DNA of 56,216 bases from Calditrichota bacterium (GTDB lineage: Bacteria; Calditrichota; Calditrichia; Calditrichales; Calditrichaceae). The DNA is taken from contig RQOG01000015.1 of NCBI GenBank assembly GCA_003854985.1, positions 1 through 56,216 of the forward strand, in the 5' to 3' direction. The notes under the pieces were generated by a model, which saw nothing but the letters and a program-made list of their open reading frames with translations, ran no database searches and had not been told where the DNA came from. The position numbers were made by a program, and so were the translations under genes. Positions 27,388 to 37,336 of this stretch are shown one piece after another. Position 1 is the stretch's first letter, and each line of letters begins with the position of its first letter.

Positions 27388-29058
27388 TTATTCTAATACA
27401 GGATGTTTGAGATGATGATCCGTTTCCTGCTGATATTTGTGTGAAAAAGCAATTAATTCGGCCTCTCCGAAAAGCCTGCCGATAAAACTGATACTGGTGG
27501 GCGTTCCATCTTCAGAAAAACCATTGGGAATAACCACACAGGGATGTCCGGTCAGATTGGTTAACAACAGATTATCGCCTTCCCAGGAAGGCGCTATATA
27601 AATATCTATCGTATCCATTAGAATCTTCATTTCCCTGATAAGTTTAGTCCGGATACGGTTTGCATTAATATATTCAACGGCGGGAATAAATCTGGACATG
27701 CGGAACACATTGGGCCAGGCATTTTGTATCTGCCGAACCAACAGATCATCTTTATCGCTGCGGGTAAGTTCATCAAAGGCAGCCGCAGCTTCCGCATTCA
27801 GGATGAACGCTACATCGTTTACCGGTAACTTACTGATTTCAACCGGTTCAATATTAAATCCCATTGTTCTGATCGCGGCTATCGTTAATGAATCATTTAT
27901 ATGGAAAGGATAATCTTTTTTAAAATCACTTTCCAGATAGCCGATTTTTAATCCGGACAGATCGGTTTTGGCATTATAATTAAAAGCCGCATTATACATG
28001 GGCTTGTCAAGTCCGTCTTCCCCTTTTATTGCTTCATAAACCATTGCTGCATCTTCAGCGTTACGGCAGATCGGCCCAATTTTATCCATGCTCCAGCTTA
28101 AAGCCATGGCGCCATATCTGCTGACAGATCCGTAAGTAGGTCTCAAACCGGTTACGCCGCAAACCGTGGAAGGAGAAACAATAGAGCCCCAGGTTTCGGT
28201 ACCCAAAGCAAACGGCAAAAGACCGGCAGAAACCGCAGCCGCCGAACCGGCTGACGAGCCGCTCGATCCTTCCTTTATATTCCAGGGATTCCGGGTTTTC
28301 CCTCCAAACCAGACGTCTCCCCAGGCCAGGGCGCCCAGCGAGAGCTTCGCGCATAAAACCGCGCCTGCTTCATCCAGTTTTTTAATAACCGTCGCATCTT
28401 GATCGATAAACTGATCTTTAAACGGCATCGCGCCCCAGGTTGTTTTATAACCTTTGACGGCCAGTAAATCTTTAGCGCCATAAGGGATGCCGTGCAGGAG
28501 ACCGCGATATTTCCCCTTTGCCAGTTCATCATCAGCCTGTTTTGCCTTTTCCATGGCTCTTTTTTCAGTTAATGTGATTACGCATTCCAGCCTGGGGCCA
28601 AACTTTTTTAAACGATCCAAAAAGAGCCGGGTTAGATTAACTGAAGTAATTTTTTTAGTTTTAATCAGATGAGCCAACTGTCCTATGGAATAAAACGCCA
28701 GATCATCCGGATTATCCGGTAAAACCGTAGAGGAATAATCGCCGTATTTAATCGCTTCCTGCTTATAATTAATTTGAAAGCCATCCGGTATAGGATTGAA
28801 AAGAATAGCCGGCATAATGCCGTTTTCAAGCTCTACTGCGCGGATATTTTGATAATTTCCACGCAGTTCCTTCAAACCGTTTATCATGGAATCTTTTTCC
28901 GCAGGCGTCATCTCCAGACCGATTAATTTTTCTGCCGCCTTTATTTGTTCCGGTTCAATTTCAGATGATAAAAAAAAACCTTCATACCAGGAATTAATAC
29001 AGTACCCTGATAAAAAAGCAATAATCAACGCTACCGTAATTAACGATTTATTTCTCAT
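27388..29058 (-). CDS. Exported amidase-signature-family hydrolase
   Basis: The 556-residue protein belongs to the amidase signature family (GatA/FAAH-type), which hydrolyses amide bonds with a Ser-cisSer-Lys triad. An N-terminal hydrophobic segment (about 5-25) should export or anchor it. By alignment the triad is Lys196 in 'YGAKDLLA', Ser268 in 'GSSGSSAGSAAA' and Ser292 in 'GTETWGSIVSPS'; the usual 'GGSIR' is 'WGSIV' here. About 115 extra residues precede the catalytic domain. A GGGG-type ribosome site precedes the ATG. It has no tRNA-amidotransferase partner, so a secreted peptide or cell-wall amidase role is more likely than GatA. The substrate is unknown. It is read away from the LytS-like gene. 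Confidence 0.88.
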   Translation of the reverse strand: MRNKSLITVALIIAFLSGYCINSWYEGFFLSSEIEPEQIKAAEKLIGLEMTPAEKDSMINGLKELRGNYQNIRAVELENGIMPAILFNPIPDGFQINYKQEAIKYGDYSSTVLPDNPDDLAFYSIGQLAHLIKTKKITSVNLTRLFLDRLKKFGPRLECVITLTEKRAMEKAKQADDELAKGKYRGLLHGIPYGAKDLLAVKGYKTTWGAMPFKDQFIDQDATVIKKLDEAGAVLCAKLSLGALAWGDVWFGGKTRNPWNIKEGSSGSSAGSAAAVSAGLLPFALGTETWGSIVSPSTVCGVTGLRPTYGSVSRYGAMALSWSMDKIGPICRNAEDAAMVYEAIKGEDGLDKPMYNAAFNYNAKTDLSGLKIGYLESDFKKDYPFHINDSLTIAAIRTMGFNIEPVEISKLPVNDVAFILNAEAAAAFDELTRSDKDDLLVRQIQNAWPNVFRMSRFIPAVEYINANRIRTKLIREMKILMDTIDIYIAPSWEGDNLLLTNLTGHPCVVIPNGFSEDGTPTSISFIGRLFGEAELIAFSHKYQQETDHHLKHPVLE

Positions 29059-29327
29059 GTTTTACCCCTTTTCTTATATAAAATATACAGATAAGATGAA
29101 TATAAACGACAAAAATAATTTCTTTCTTCGGTTCCAAATGTAATATCCTATAACTGATTTTCCCGTTTTACACTTTTTACAATAAACCCTGCATCCAACC
29201 TTTCATCAGGCTAAGATGGCCTTTCGTTAAATGCCTGTTGATTCTTTATTTCATAATATGTATTCGTATCGGAAACATCAATACGATGGATACCGTATTT
29301 GTATTATCAGTAATCTAAGAGCTATTT

Positions 29328-32300
29328 ATGGCTATACGAAATATTTATGCGCTAATAATAACACTTTTGTCATTGTGTTCTTTATTAATATGCCAGGAGC
29401 GAATTTTCCACTTTGACCATCTTTCCCTCGAAAAAGATATTTCACATAATCTGATCCGATGTATTATTCAGGATAGGGCCGGATTTTTATGGTTCGGAAG
29501 CTTATTCGGTCTAACAAAATATGATGGGGAAAAATTTAAAACCTACCGCCATGATCCTGATGATCCTTATTCTGTTTCCCATGATGACATCATTACGGTA
29601 TTCGAAGACAAAGATGGTTATTTATGGATTGGAACAAGGGGCAATGGCCTAAATTTATATAATCCCGGCACCGATAAATTCAGGACGTTTTACCATAATT
29701 CAATGGATTCCTCAACAATCGGCAACAACACAGTTTTATCAATTTGCGAAGATTCTACGGGAAATATCTGGATAGGCACCATGGCCGGTTTGAATAAACT
29801 TGATTACGACTCAAAACAAAAGATTATTGATGAAAACAACTTTCAGCCGGCTTTTACAAGATACCGGACAGACCTATGGGATATTACAAGCATCAGCGAT
29901 AATATTATTACCTCTTTACTGGTCACACCAGCAGGAAATCTATGGATAGGCACAGAAAATGGTTTGAATAGGTACATAGAAGAAAATCAGACATTTCAAC
30001 GATTCTTCCAGTTTAATCCTGATTACACGAAAGCCTATCCATCCGAACTGATGAATTTAATACAAAAATTCCGGGAAGATGATCGGGAAAAAGCCTGCCT
30101 CGAAAAAATAGGCCATTTTGCCGACACATCGCTGACAATACGGATTGATACGCCCGGCCATTTTCTGATCTATGGCACAGGTGAAGGCCGGAGTGAATTT
30201 CGTGGTGAAATGGATACAAGCATATACGACTATGGCCTGCTTTATAACACAGAATCGGGAAAAAATATATGGCGCATGTCTTTTCCGAAAACTTTGTACG
30301 CCGGTGGTGCGGAAAAAAACCGTAACCAGGCTTCTGTACTCTATTTAAAATCCGGAAGATATAAATTAAGATACTTAACCGATGACAGTCATGCATACAA
30401 CAGCTGGAATAATGTACCTCCTGCATATCCTTCATTATGGGGCATTTACCTTTTCAGGTTATCCAAACAGGAAACCTTGCTCTGTAATAACTATATCGAT
30501 AATCCCCGACAGTTGAATCTGAATTCCATCTCATATAACCGGATTACGTCCATGTGTATCGGCAAAAACAGTGAAGAAATTTATATTGGAACTTTTGGGG
30601 GAGGTTTAAACCGCCTTGACACCAGAACCGGGAAATTTACCATCTACCGGCAGGATTCAGAAAATAAAAACAGCCTTTCCGATAACAATGTTTTTACCAT
30701 TTTCCGCGATGATCCTTTCAAGTTATGGATTGGTACGTCCGGGGGGTTTTCAATTTTCTATCCTGATTCCGGAATATTTAATAACTATACTCATGATCCG
30801 TCTGACCCGCGCGGTTTAAGCAGTAATGAAGTAATAAGTATTTGCAGAGACCGGTCAGGTTCCATGTGGTTTGGCACCTATCTGGGCAGTATTGATAAAC
30901 TTTCACCCTATAAACAAGTATTCGGGCAAATTCAAACAAGGGATAATAATGCTTTAGAAAAAGCGGCAAAAAATATATACGCTATTCATCCGGCAGATTC
31001 TCCTGATGAAATATGGATTGGTACCTCTATCGGTCTAAAGTGTTACGATTTAAAAAAAAGCTATTTTAAAGATTGCTTTAACAATAAGAAAATGAAAAAT
31101 ATAGTCAGATCTTTGCCCGTCAGAGCAATATTAAAAGATTCGAAAAATCGTCTGTGGTTTGGAACGCTGAATAAAGGTTTATATTGTTTTGAACCGTTAT
31201 CGGGTAAAATAACGCAGTACATTTATAGCAATAAAAACCCCAACAGTTTGTCCAGTGATTACATCTCAGCTATTTATGAAGATCATTCGGGCGTTATTTG
31301 GGTCGGTACATTAAGAGGCGGCCTGCACAGGCTGGAAGATGATGAAAAGGGATTTGAGAGATACTGGCTAAATGAATCCGATTCTACTTCGATCAGCAGT
31401 AATAATATATATTGCATCCGGGAAGATGCTTATCATAATCTATGGATCGGCACGTCTTCAGGACTGAATCTGTTTAACAGTGAGAGTAATAGTTTTAAAC
31501 GATTTCAGTTCAATCCGGCCGATTCCGGTTCCATCAGTAACATTACAATTTATGCTTTTTGCGAAACAACGGTTAAGCTGGATTCCAATTTATGGATCGG
31601 GACAGCCAACGGTCTGAATCAGTTTGACTTAAGAACGAAAAATTTTTTCCGGCTGACTGAGGCTGATGGCCTGCCTAACCGGATTGTCAGCGGCATCATG
31701 GAAGACGAAGACGGATATTTATGGATCAGTACATTCAGAGGTATTTCCAAATTTGATCCGATAACCCGTGTTTTTATTAATTATGATATTTCAGACGGCC
31801 TGCAAAGCAATATGTTTAATCCCGGGGCCGCCTGTAAAACAGAAAACAATCTTTTATTTTTCGGCGGTATAAATGGCATCAACTATTTTAATCCAAAGGA
31901 TATCATTCAGAATGATTATGCAGCGCCGTTATATATTACTAATGTAAAAGTATATGATAAATCTTTTCATTCGAATTCAGCCATATGGAACACGGATAAA
32001 ATATGCCTTTCCTATACCGATAATTATATTACTTTTGAATTTTCCGCCCTTGATTATAACAAACCTGAAAAAATAAGATATGCCTGTATGCTGGAAGGAA
32101 TTGATAAAAAATGGATCGATCGCGGTAACAATAATTTTATGAATTATACTAACCTGCCGCCCGGCGATTACCGGTTTAAAGTACGATCCACTAACAGCAA
32201 TGAAATCTGGAATTTAGAAAAAACTTCTATACAACTATCCATAATTCCTCCTTTCTGGCAGACCTGGTGGTTTAGAATAACACTGGGATTGATATTTATT

Positions 32301-33008
32301 GTGACTTTGGTTTGGAGCATCCTTTTTTATCTTAAAAAACAAAAAGATAAACAGGATCTGAAGAGAAAAATCGCTGAAATAAAAATGCAGGCGCTTAGAG
32401 CGCAAATGAATCCGCATTTTATCTTTAACACACTCAATTCGATTCAATATTTCATCATAAACAACGACACCAAAGCCGCCTATCATTACCTGTCCCAATT
32501 CTCCAGACTACTGAGAAAAACGCTGGATAACGCCGAAAAAGCTTATATTTCCATTGCTGAAGAACTGGACAACGTTAAACTTTACCTGGACCTTCAACAG
32601 CTTAGATTTGACGGATTATTTACTTATTCCCTGAATGTGGAGAATGATCTGGATATAGAAAATACCGAAATTCCGACTATGATTATTCAGCCTTTTATTG
32701 AAAATGCGATACATCACGGACTGGGAAGACAAAAGAAAAAAGGACTGTTAGACATTAGTCTGCAAAAAGCCGCCAATATGTTAATTTGCCGTATTGAAGA
32801 TAACGGAATCGGCATTAATAAATCCCTTGAATTAAAAAAGAACAATCACCAGACGCATATTTCTAAGGGAATGGAATTAACAAAAGAGCGTCTTAAAATA
32901 TTAAATTCCGGGTCCGATAGTACTGCTGATATTTCTGTCGTGGATCTTCATCTTTTGGATCCTCAGAAAAATGGTACGCGGGTTATTCTTAAAATCCCGG
33001 TAAATTAA
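29328..33008 (+). CDS. LytS-type sensor histidine kinase with extracellular beta-propeller
   Basis: The 1226-residue sensor has a signal peptide (about 1-23), many two-component-propeller repeats of the 'GYLWIGT..GLN' type (about 40-225 and 385-845), a Y_Y_Y domain (about 855-970), one membrane helix (about 980-1003) and a cytoplasmic LytS/His_kinase domain with phospho-acceptor His1030 in 'QMNPHFIFNTLN' and an ATPase N box around Asn1126 in 'PFIENAIHHG'. The outer part resembles polysaccharide sensors of Bacteroidetes. An unusual stretch of about 150 residues (228-380) interrupts the propeller. It lacks the fused response-regulator part of hybrid sensors; the LytTR regulator is encoded 16 bases downstream. 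It probably senses a ligand linked to the SusCD genes. Confidence 0.92.
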   Translation: MAIRNIYALIITLLSLCSLLICQERIFHFDHLSLEKDISHNLIRCIIQDRAGFLWFGSLFGLTKYDGEKFKTYRHDPDDPYSVSHDDIITVFEDKDGYLWIGTRGNGLNLYNPGTDKFRTFYHNSMDSSTIGNNTVLSICEDSTGNIWIGTMAGLNKLDYDSKQKIIDENNFQPAFTRYRTDLWDITSISDNIITSLLVTPAGNLWIGTENGLNRYIEENQTFQRFFQFNPDYTKAYPSELMNLIQKFREDDREKACLEKIGHFADTSLTIRIDTPGHFLIYGTGEGRSEFRGEMDTSIYDYGLLYNTESGKNIWRMSFPKTLYAGGAEKNRNQASVLYLKSGRYKLRYLTDDSHAYNSWNNVPPAYPSLWGIYLFRLSKQETLLCNNYIDNPRQLNLNSISYNRITSMCIGKNSEEIYIGTFGGGLNRLDTRTGKFTIYRQDSENKNSLSDNNVFTIFRDDPFKLWIGTSGGFSIFYPDSGIFNNYTHDPSDPRGLSSNEVISICRDRSGSMWFGTYLGSIDKLSPYKQVFGQIQTRDNNALEKAAKNIYAIHPADSPDEIWIGTSIGLKCYDLKKSYFKDCFNNKKMKNIVRSLPVRAILKDSKNRLWFGTLNKGLYCFEPLSGKITQYIYSNKNPNSLSSDYISAIYEDHSGVIWVGTLRGGLHRLEDDEKGFERYWLNESDSTSISSNNIYCIREDAYHNLWIGTSSGLNLFNSESNSFKRFQFNPADSGSISNITIYAFCETTVKLDSNLWIGTANGLNQFDLRTKNFFRLTEADGLPNRIVSGIMEDEDGYLWISTFRGISKFDPITRVFINYDISDGLQSNMFNPGAACKTENNLLFFGGINGINYFNPKDIIQNDYAAPLYITNVKVYDKSFHSNSAIWNTDKICLSYTDNYITFEFSALDYNKPEKIRYACMLEGIDKKWIDRGNNNFMNYTNLPPGDYRFKVRSTNSNEIWNLEKTSIQLSIIPPFWQTWWFRITLGLIFIVTLVWSILFYLKKQKDKQDLKRKIAEIKMQALRAQMNPHFIFNTLNSIQYFIINNDTKAAYHYLSQFSRLLRKTLDNAEKAYISIAEELDNVKLYLDLQQLRFDGLFTYSLNVENDLDIENTEIPTMIIQPFIENAIHHGLGRQKKKGLLDISLQKAANMLICRIEDNGIGINKSLELKKNNHQTHISKGMELTKERLKILNSGSDSTADISVVDLHLLDPQKNGTRVILKIPVN

Positions 33009-33024
33009 AACCCAGGAGTAAATA

Positions 33025-33813
33025 ATGATCAGAGCTATTATTGTAGATGATGAAGAAAAAAGCCGCAAACTATTAGCGGATTTATTGTCTAAATATTGTG
33101 CGAATATTACTGTGGTGGATATGGCAGATTCGGTTTACTCCGGAATGAAGGCTATTCAAAAGCATAAACCTGATTTGATTTTTCTTGATATTATTATGCC
33201 GGACGAAACCGGCTTTCGGTTACTGGAAATGATTAAAGATATTGATATTGAAATCATTTTTACCACGGCTTATGATCAATATGCCATCAAAGCTATTCGG
33301 TTCAGCGCACTCGATTATCTTTTAAAACCCATTAATATCGACGAACTTCAGGCCGCTGTTGCCAAAGTTGAGGAAAAAATAATTCATAAAGCGGAAGAAC
33401 TGAATTTCAATAAACGCCTGCATGTATTTTTGGAAAACTCCCAATCTATGCCTCACCAGAAAAAAATCGGGCTTCCTACCCAGGTCGGCATTAGTTTTGT
33501 AGCCATAGAAGATATTTTACTTTGCCGGGCTGAAGGCAATTACAGCATAATTTATATGGTCAGTAATGGCGGAAAAGAGATTATTACCCGCACCCTTAAA
33601 GAGTTTGAAGAACTTTTATCCGATTTTAATTTTTTCAGAATTCATCGTTCCTATCTGATCAATCTCAATCACATCAAGGAATATAACCGCACAAATCAGT
33701 CCGTTGATTTTGACGGAGACGGTGGTTGCGTGGTCATGTCGAACAACATGAAAGTGCCGGTATCAAGAGATAAACGCAAGTTGCTGCTCACCCGTTTTTC
33801 AAAACCTTTTTAG
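33025..33813 (+). CDS. LytTR-family response regulator
   Basis: The 262-residue regulator has a receiver domain (about 1-120) with the acidic pair Asp8-Asp9, phosphorylation site Asp55 in 'DLIFLDIIMPDE', and Lys in 'DYLLKPIN'. A LytTR DNA-binding domain (about 150-258) follows, with 'FFRIHRSYLINLNHIKEYNR', the family's most conserved segment. It is the cognate partner of the LytS-like kinase 16 bases upstream; an AGGAG site lies about 7 bases before the ATG. Its targets are probably in the following 604-base intergenic region and the susC-susD operon, but this is inferred from position. Confidence 0.95.
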   Translation: MIRAIIVDDEEKSRKLLADLLSKYCANITVVDMADSVYSGMKAIQKHKPDLIFLDIIMPDETGFRLLEMIKDIDIEIIFTTAYDQYAIKAIRFSALDYLLKPINIDELQAAVAKVEEKIIHKAEELNFNKRLHVFLENSQSMPHQKKIGLPTQVGISFVAIEDILLCRAEGNYSIIYMVSNGGKEIITRTLKEFEELLSDFNFFRIHRSYLINLNHIKEYNRTNQSVDFDGDGGCVVMSNNMKVPVSRDKRKLLLTRFSKPF

Positions 33814-33944
33814 CGATATAATATACATTTAAACTAATATTTCTACAGTTTAAACTAAATAATATACCAAATAATAATTAGCGCTGTTATCTTCAAATCT
33901 AAATGATAAATTAGAGTCAATTTCCCGGCATAATGTGGGCACAT

Positions 33945-34200
33945 TGAACATCCCTGAACATTATGTCACTCCAATGGGCTGATCTGCTCCAGCACGGCAG
34001 ATCAGCTTGAATGTGAAGACCATCCTGTTTGGATGGCATAATAATAGGGCTTTGATACGGTTTTTTTCAAAGTCCGAGTGGTAAAACAATTTCACCCCGT
34101 CTTATTTAATTAATTAAACAGGGAGCTTCATTACATTAATTCAAGGCGGGGTGATTTCCTTTTGAAAACCCTGATTTTATTTATTTTTTTCATCAGGCAT
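33945..34200 (+). ncRNA. Candidate structured RNA or leader region upstream of susC
   Basis: The 604-base gap 33814-34417 holds no gene but a run of hairpins. Stem 1 pairs GCTGATCTGC (33978-33987) with 33997-34006. Stem 2 pairs CCATCC (34020-34025) with 34031-34036. Stem 3 pairs GGGCTTTGA (34047-34055) with 34067-34075, one wobble. Stem 4 pairs TCACCCCGTCTT (34092-34103) with 34143-34154, one wobble, and extends inward through AATTAA (34108-34113) and TTAATT (34136-34141). A weaker stem 5 pairs 34070-family bases 34170-34175 with 34192-34197. No match to tmRNA, SRP RNA, RNase P or cobalamin riboswitch was recognised. It could be a small RNA, a long regulatory leader or a set of protein-binding sites; the strand is assumed. 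Confidence 0.35.
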
Positions 34201-34417
34201 TACTGAATAAAAATACGGTTTATTAAGAAATATAATCCATTCACATAATCCGAACGACCATTCACTAAAAGACCGGTATAATTCATAAATCATATCTGTA
34301 AATTGTTTTAAAACTACAAAGCAGGTTCTTTATAGGGCGCGGCTGCTGTTTCCGGTAGAATTATAGCTCAGGCTCATAAATTCCTGCACAAATGTTTGTC
34401 AAACTTAAGGAGGTTTC

Positions 34418-37321
34418 ATGCAAAAGCTGTACGTATTTTATTTAACCATTGTTTTATTATTCATGATGATGTCATCCGCATTGTCCATGAATATCAAAGG
34501 ATTAGTCCGGGATGCCAGGACCTCGGAACCCCTGACCGGGGTTAACGTCTTTATCGAAGGCACAGCGGCGGGTTCTACCACGGATGCCGACGGTTATTTT
34601 GAAATCAAAACCGATATAGAAACCGATTTTGTGCTGACGATAAGTTATGTTGGTTATAAAACACAAAAATTAAACCTGACCGCAGGCGAAGATATTTCAT
34701 TGATGGAAATTGAACTTCAGGAAGACGTGTTTGAAAGCGAAACCATCGTTGTTACCGGTATTGCTTCCAAAACATCAAAAGATGTTGCGGAAGTGGCGGT
34801 TTCGCGAGTCAATGCATCCAACTTAACAGAGGCTACGGCGTACCAGTCTGTATCGCAATTAGTAGCCGGAAAAGTATCCGGTGTTCAGTTAACCCCGGCG
34901 ACCGGAAATGTTGGCGGCGGTTTTCGGTTCTATATGCGATCCGGGGGCGGCTTGAACGGCGATGGCCAGCCTATTGTTTATCTTGACGGTGTTCGCATCG
35001 AAAATGTGGAACTGGAAGGCGATGATGCCGGCGGCCAGGGTAACAGCACACTGGCCGACATTAACCCTGAAGATATTGAAAATATAGAAGTATTAAAGGG
35101 ATCGGCAGGCGCTGCGAGCTATGGAACGGACGGTTCTAATGGTGTGGTTATTATAACAACAAAAAAGGGAAAATTAGCGTCAGGAACTGAAGGAGGTATC
35201 AGTCTTAATTATAAATATTTAACAGGTATTAACACCCCTTCCCACAAATACTCCAAATCCCGTTACTATACCGCCGATGATATGAACGATGCTTATGTCG
35301 ACGGCGGTATCAATCAGCATTCGCTAAGCGCAGCCGGCGGTAATAATACGATACGGTATTTTGCTTCATTTGATAAAAGAAATGAGGAAGGCATTTTGAA
35401 TAACAATAGTTTGGAAAGGACTTCTGTTCGCGCCAATATTGATGTGTTTGCGTATGATAACGTTACCTTTCGTTTTGGAGGCAACTATATTTTAAATGAG
35501 ATTTCACGCCCCCAGGGTGATAATAATATTTTAGGTCATATGGGCAATGTTCTTTTCGCCATCAATGGAGAATATAAATATTTTATGACGGACAGCCTGG
35601 CCATTGAGAAACTCACGGACGTGCATAAAGTGAATCGTTTTATCGGAAATTCCAGCATCGTCTACAATCCGGTTAAGAATCTGGAGTTAACCGCCAGCAT
35701 CGGTCTTGATATTTCCGATTACGAAGAAAACAAAACCTATCCTTCCAATTACGATTACAGCGGCGTTGGCATAATTGAAGGCGACCGATTATTCTGGCTC
35801 AGGAAGAATTCACAATATACATACGATTTTAATGCCCGTTATAAATATGATATTTTTAAAGGTTTACAGGCAAATACCGTTGCAGGCGCCCAGCTTTTTG
35901 ACAGAACCGTGCATACGAGAAATCTGGAATCCACAGGATTCAGTTCCACGCTGATAACCGATATTGGCGCAGGATTGGAGGTGCTTGGTAAAGGCGAGTT
36001 TTTAGAACATACCAGGAAAGGAGGTTTATTTGCCGAGCATTCCATGTCGTATATTAACCAGTATTTTTTAACATTGGGTATCCGACAGGACTTTGCAACT
36101 GCCATCGCGGATAAAGCCGGCAGTATTTTTTATCCAAAGGCCAGCCTGGCGGTCAGAATGGATCGTTATTCCTGGTTCCCATCAGACGTGTTAAATTTAT
36201 TCAAACTACGCATGGCATACGGGGAAAGCGGCCAATTGCCTGACCCGTTGGATATTGTAAAGTTTGTGTGGACCAGTGAAATCGGTGGATATGGAGGCGG
36301 CGCTGTTTTAAATAGTATTGGAAATCCCGATCTGAAAGCCGAACGAATTAAGGAAGTGGAATTAGGTTTTGAAGCTGAATTTTTGACGAATTATTCCATC
36401 GAGTTTACCTATTATCAGAATTATGCGGAAAATTCGATCATCCCCTTTCAACTCCCTCCAACTACAGGTTTAACCGTATCGCGCATGCCTTTTAACGTTG
36501 GCGGCGTTGAAGGATGGGGAATGGAATCCCTTCTCAAAGCTACTCCGCTAAAAACATCCGATTATCAGGTTGATATGAGCCTGATTAATAATTTCCAGAA
36601 AAATGAGGTAACCGATATTGGCGATTCGCCGGACATCTATGATAGCTATGGAATAAACGTATACAAGGAAGGATTAGCCAAACATGAATTCTACGCTCAG
36701 GTTTCCAGAGGCGCGTTGTTTGATGATGATGGTTATTTTATCGGCACTGATGTAACTGAAAACCGTGTTTCTTTGGGCAATCCTTATCCGGATTACAGCG
36801 GTTCGTTTATGCTAAATGTGAGATTTTTGAAAAATTTTAATTTTTATGCATTAGGCGATTGGGCTTTAGGATTAAAAGTATATAATAATACAAGACAATA
36901 TGCTATTGATTTTGGAAATGATCCTGAATATAACGGTTATTATGACTATTTAACAAACCCGGATAATGAGCCGGGAGGCGCCAATTATAACCAGGCTGAA
37001 TATCGGGATATCTCAAATAAATTTGCAAAGTTAGATACGCGTTATCCCGGCAATTTTATTGAGGACGCCGATTTTTTCAAACTTCGGGAGATAAGTCTGT
37101 ATTATAATTTCAAGGATTTAATAAAAAATAATCTGAATTTTAAATATGTTTCCAGTTTGATTATTGGAGTCTCTGCAAGAAATTTCTGGATGTCGACCGT
37201 TTACAGCGGTCCGGATCCGGAGGTTAATGCCGATGGCTCGAGGAGTCTGACGCGGGGCGTGGATTTCTTAACGCTGCAAAACCCAACCACCTACAATATT
37301 TACGTATCAATTGGTTTATAG
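34418..37321 (+). CDS. susC: SusC/RagA-type TonB-dependent outer-membrane transporter
   Basis: The 967-residue protein imports oligosaccharides or peptides across the outer membrane with energy from TonB. It has a signal peptide (about 1-23), a carboxypeptidase-regulatory-like domain (about 25-105, 'TSEPLTGVNVFIEGT'), a TonB plug (about 120-255, ending 'GTDGSNGVVIITTKKGK', the SusC hallmark) and a beta-barrel ending in 'NIYVSIGL'. AAGGAGG lies 5 bases before the ATG. The SusD gene follows 15 bases later. Position after a LytS/LytTR pair suggests substrate-induced expression. The symbol is a family label; the true substrate is unknown and need not be starch. Confidence 0.95.
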   Translation: MQKLYVFYLTIVLLFMMMSSALSMNIKGLVRDARTSEPLTGVNVFIEGTAAGSTTDADGYFEIKTDIETDFVLTISYVGYKTQKLNLTAGEDISLMEIELQEDVFESETIVVTGIASKTSKDVAEVAVSRVNASNLTEATAYQSVSQLVAGKVSGVQLTPATGNVGGGFRFYMRSGGGLNGDGQPIVYLDGVRIENVELEGDDAGGQGNSTLADINPEDIENIEVLKGSAGAASYGTDGSNGVVIITTKKGKLASGTEGGISLNYKYLTGINTPSHKYSKSRYYTADDMNDAYVDGGINQHSLSAAGGNNTIRYFASFDKRNEEGILNNNSLERTSVRANIDVFAYDNVTFRFGGNYILNEISRPQGDNNILGHMGNVLFAINGEYKYFMTDSLAIEKLTDVHKVNRFIGNSSIVYNPVKNLELTASIGLDISDYEENKTYPSNYDYSGVGIIEGDRLFWLRKNSQYTYDFNARYKYDIFKGLQANTVAGAQLFDRTVHTRNLESTGFSSTLITDIGAGLEVLGKGEFLEHTRKGGLFAEHSMSYINQYFLTLGIRQDFATAIADKAGSIFYPKASLAVRMDRYSWFPSDVLNLFKLRMAYGESGQLPDPLDIVKFVWTSEIGGYGGGAVLNSIGNPDLKAERIKEVELGFEAEFLTNYSIEFTYYQNYAENSIIPFQLPPTTGLTVSRMPFNVGGVEGWGMESLLKATPLKTSDYQVDMSLINNFQKNEVTDIGDSPDIYDSYGINVYKEGLAKHEFYAQVSRGALFDDDGYFIGTDVTENRVSLGNPYPDYSGSFMLNVRFLKNFNFYALGDWALGLKVYNNTRQYAIDFGNDPEYNGYYDYLTNPDNEPGGANYNQAEYRDISNKFAKLDTRYPGNFIEDADFFKLREISLYYNFKDLIKNNLNFKYVSSLIIGVSARNFWMSTVYSGPDPEVNADGSRSLTRGVDFLTLQNPTTYNIYVSIGL

Positions 37322-37336
37322 AGAAAGGAGATTCCT

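Noticed and set aside
27388..29058. Calling the amidase GatA of the tRNA amidotransferase
   Set aside because: It has an export signal and an extra N-terminal region, with no gatB or gatC nearby.
33962..34009. Short open frame starting ATG (15 codons) across the first hairpin upstream of susC
   Set aside because: It is very short, has no ribosome site, and coincides with a stem; it is more likely chance within structured RNA.
33930..34200. Retron or IS200/IS605-type element end suggested by the hairpins
   Set aside because: No reverse transcriptase or transposase gene is nearby, and there is no sign of target duplication.
33930..34417. Cobalamin or other known riboswitch before the TonB-dependent transporter
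   Set aside because: I looked for the cobalamin-box style conserved core and other familiar RNA signatures and did not find them.
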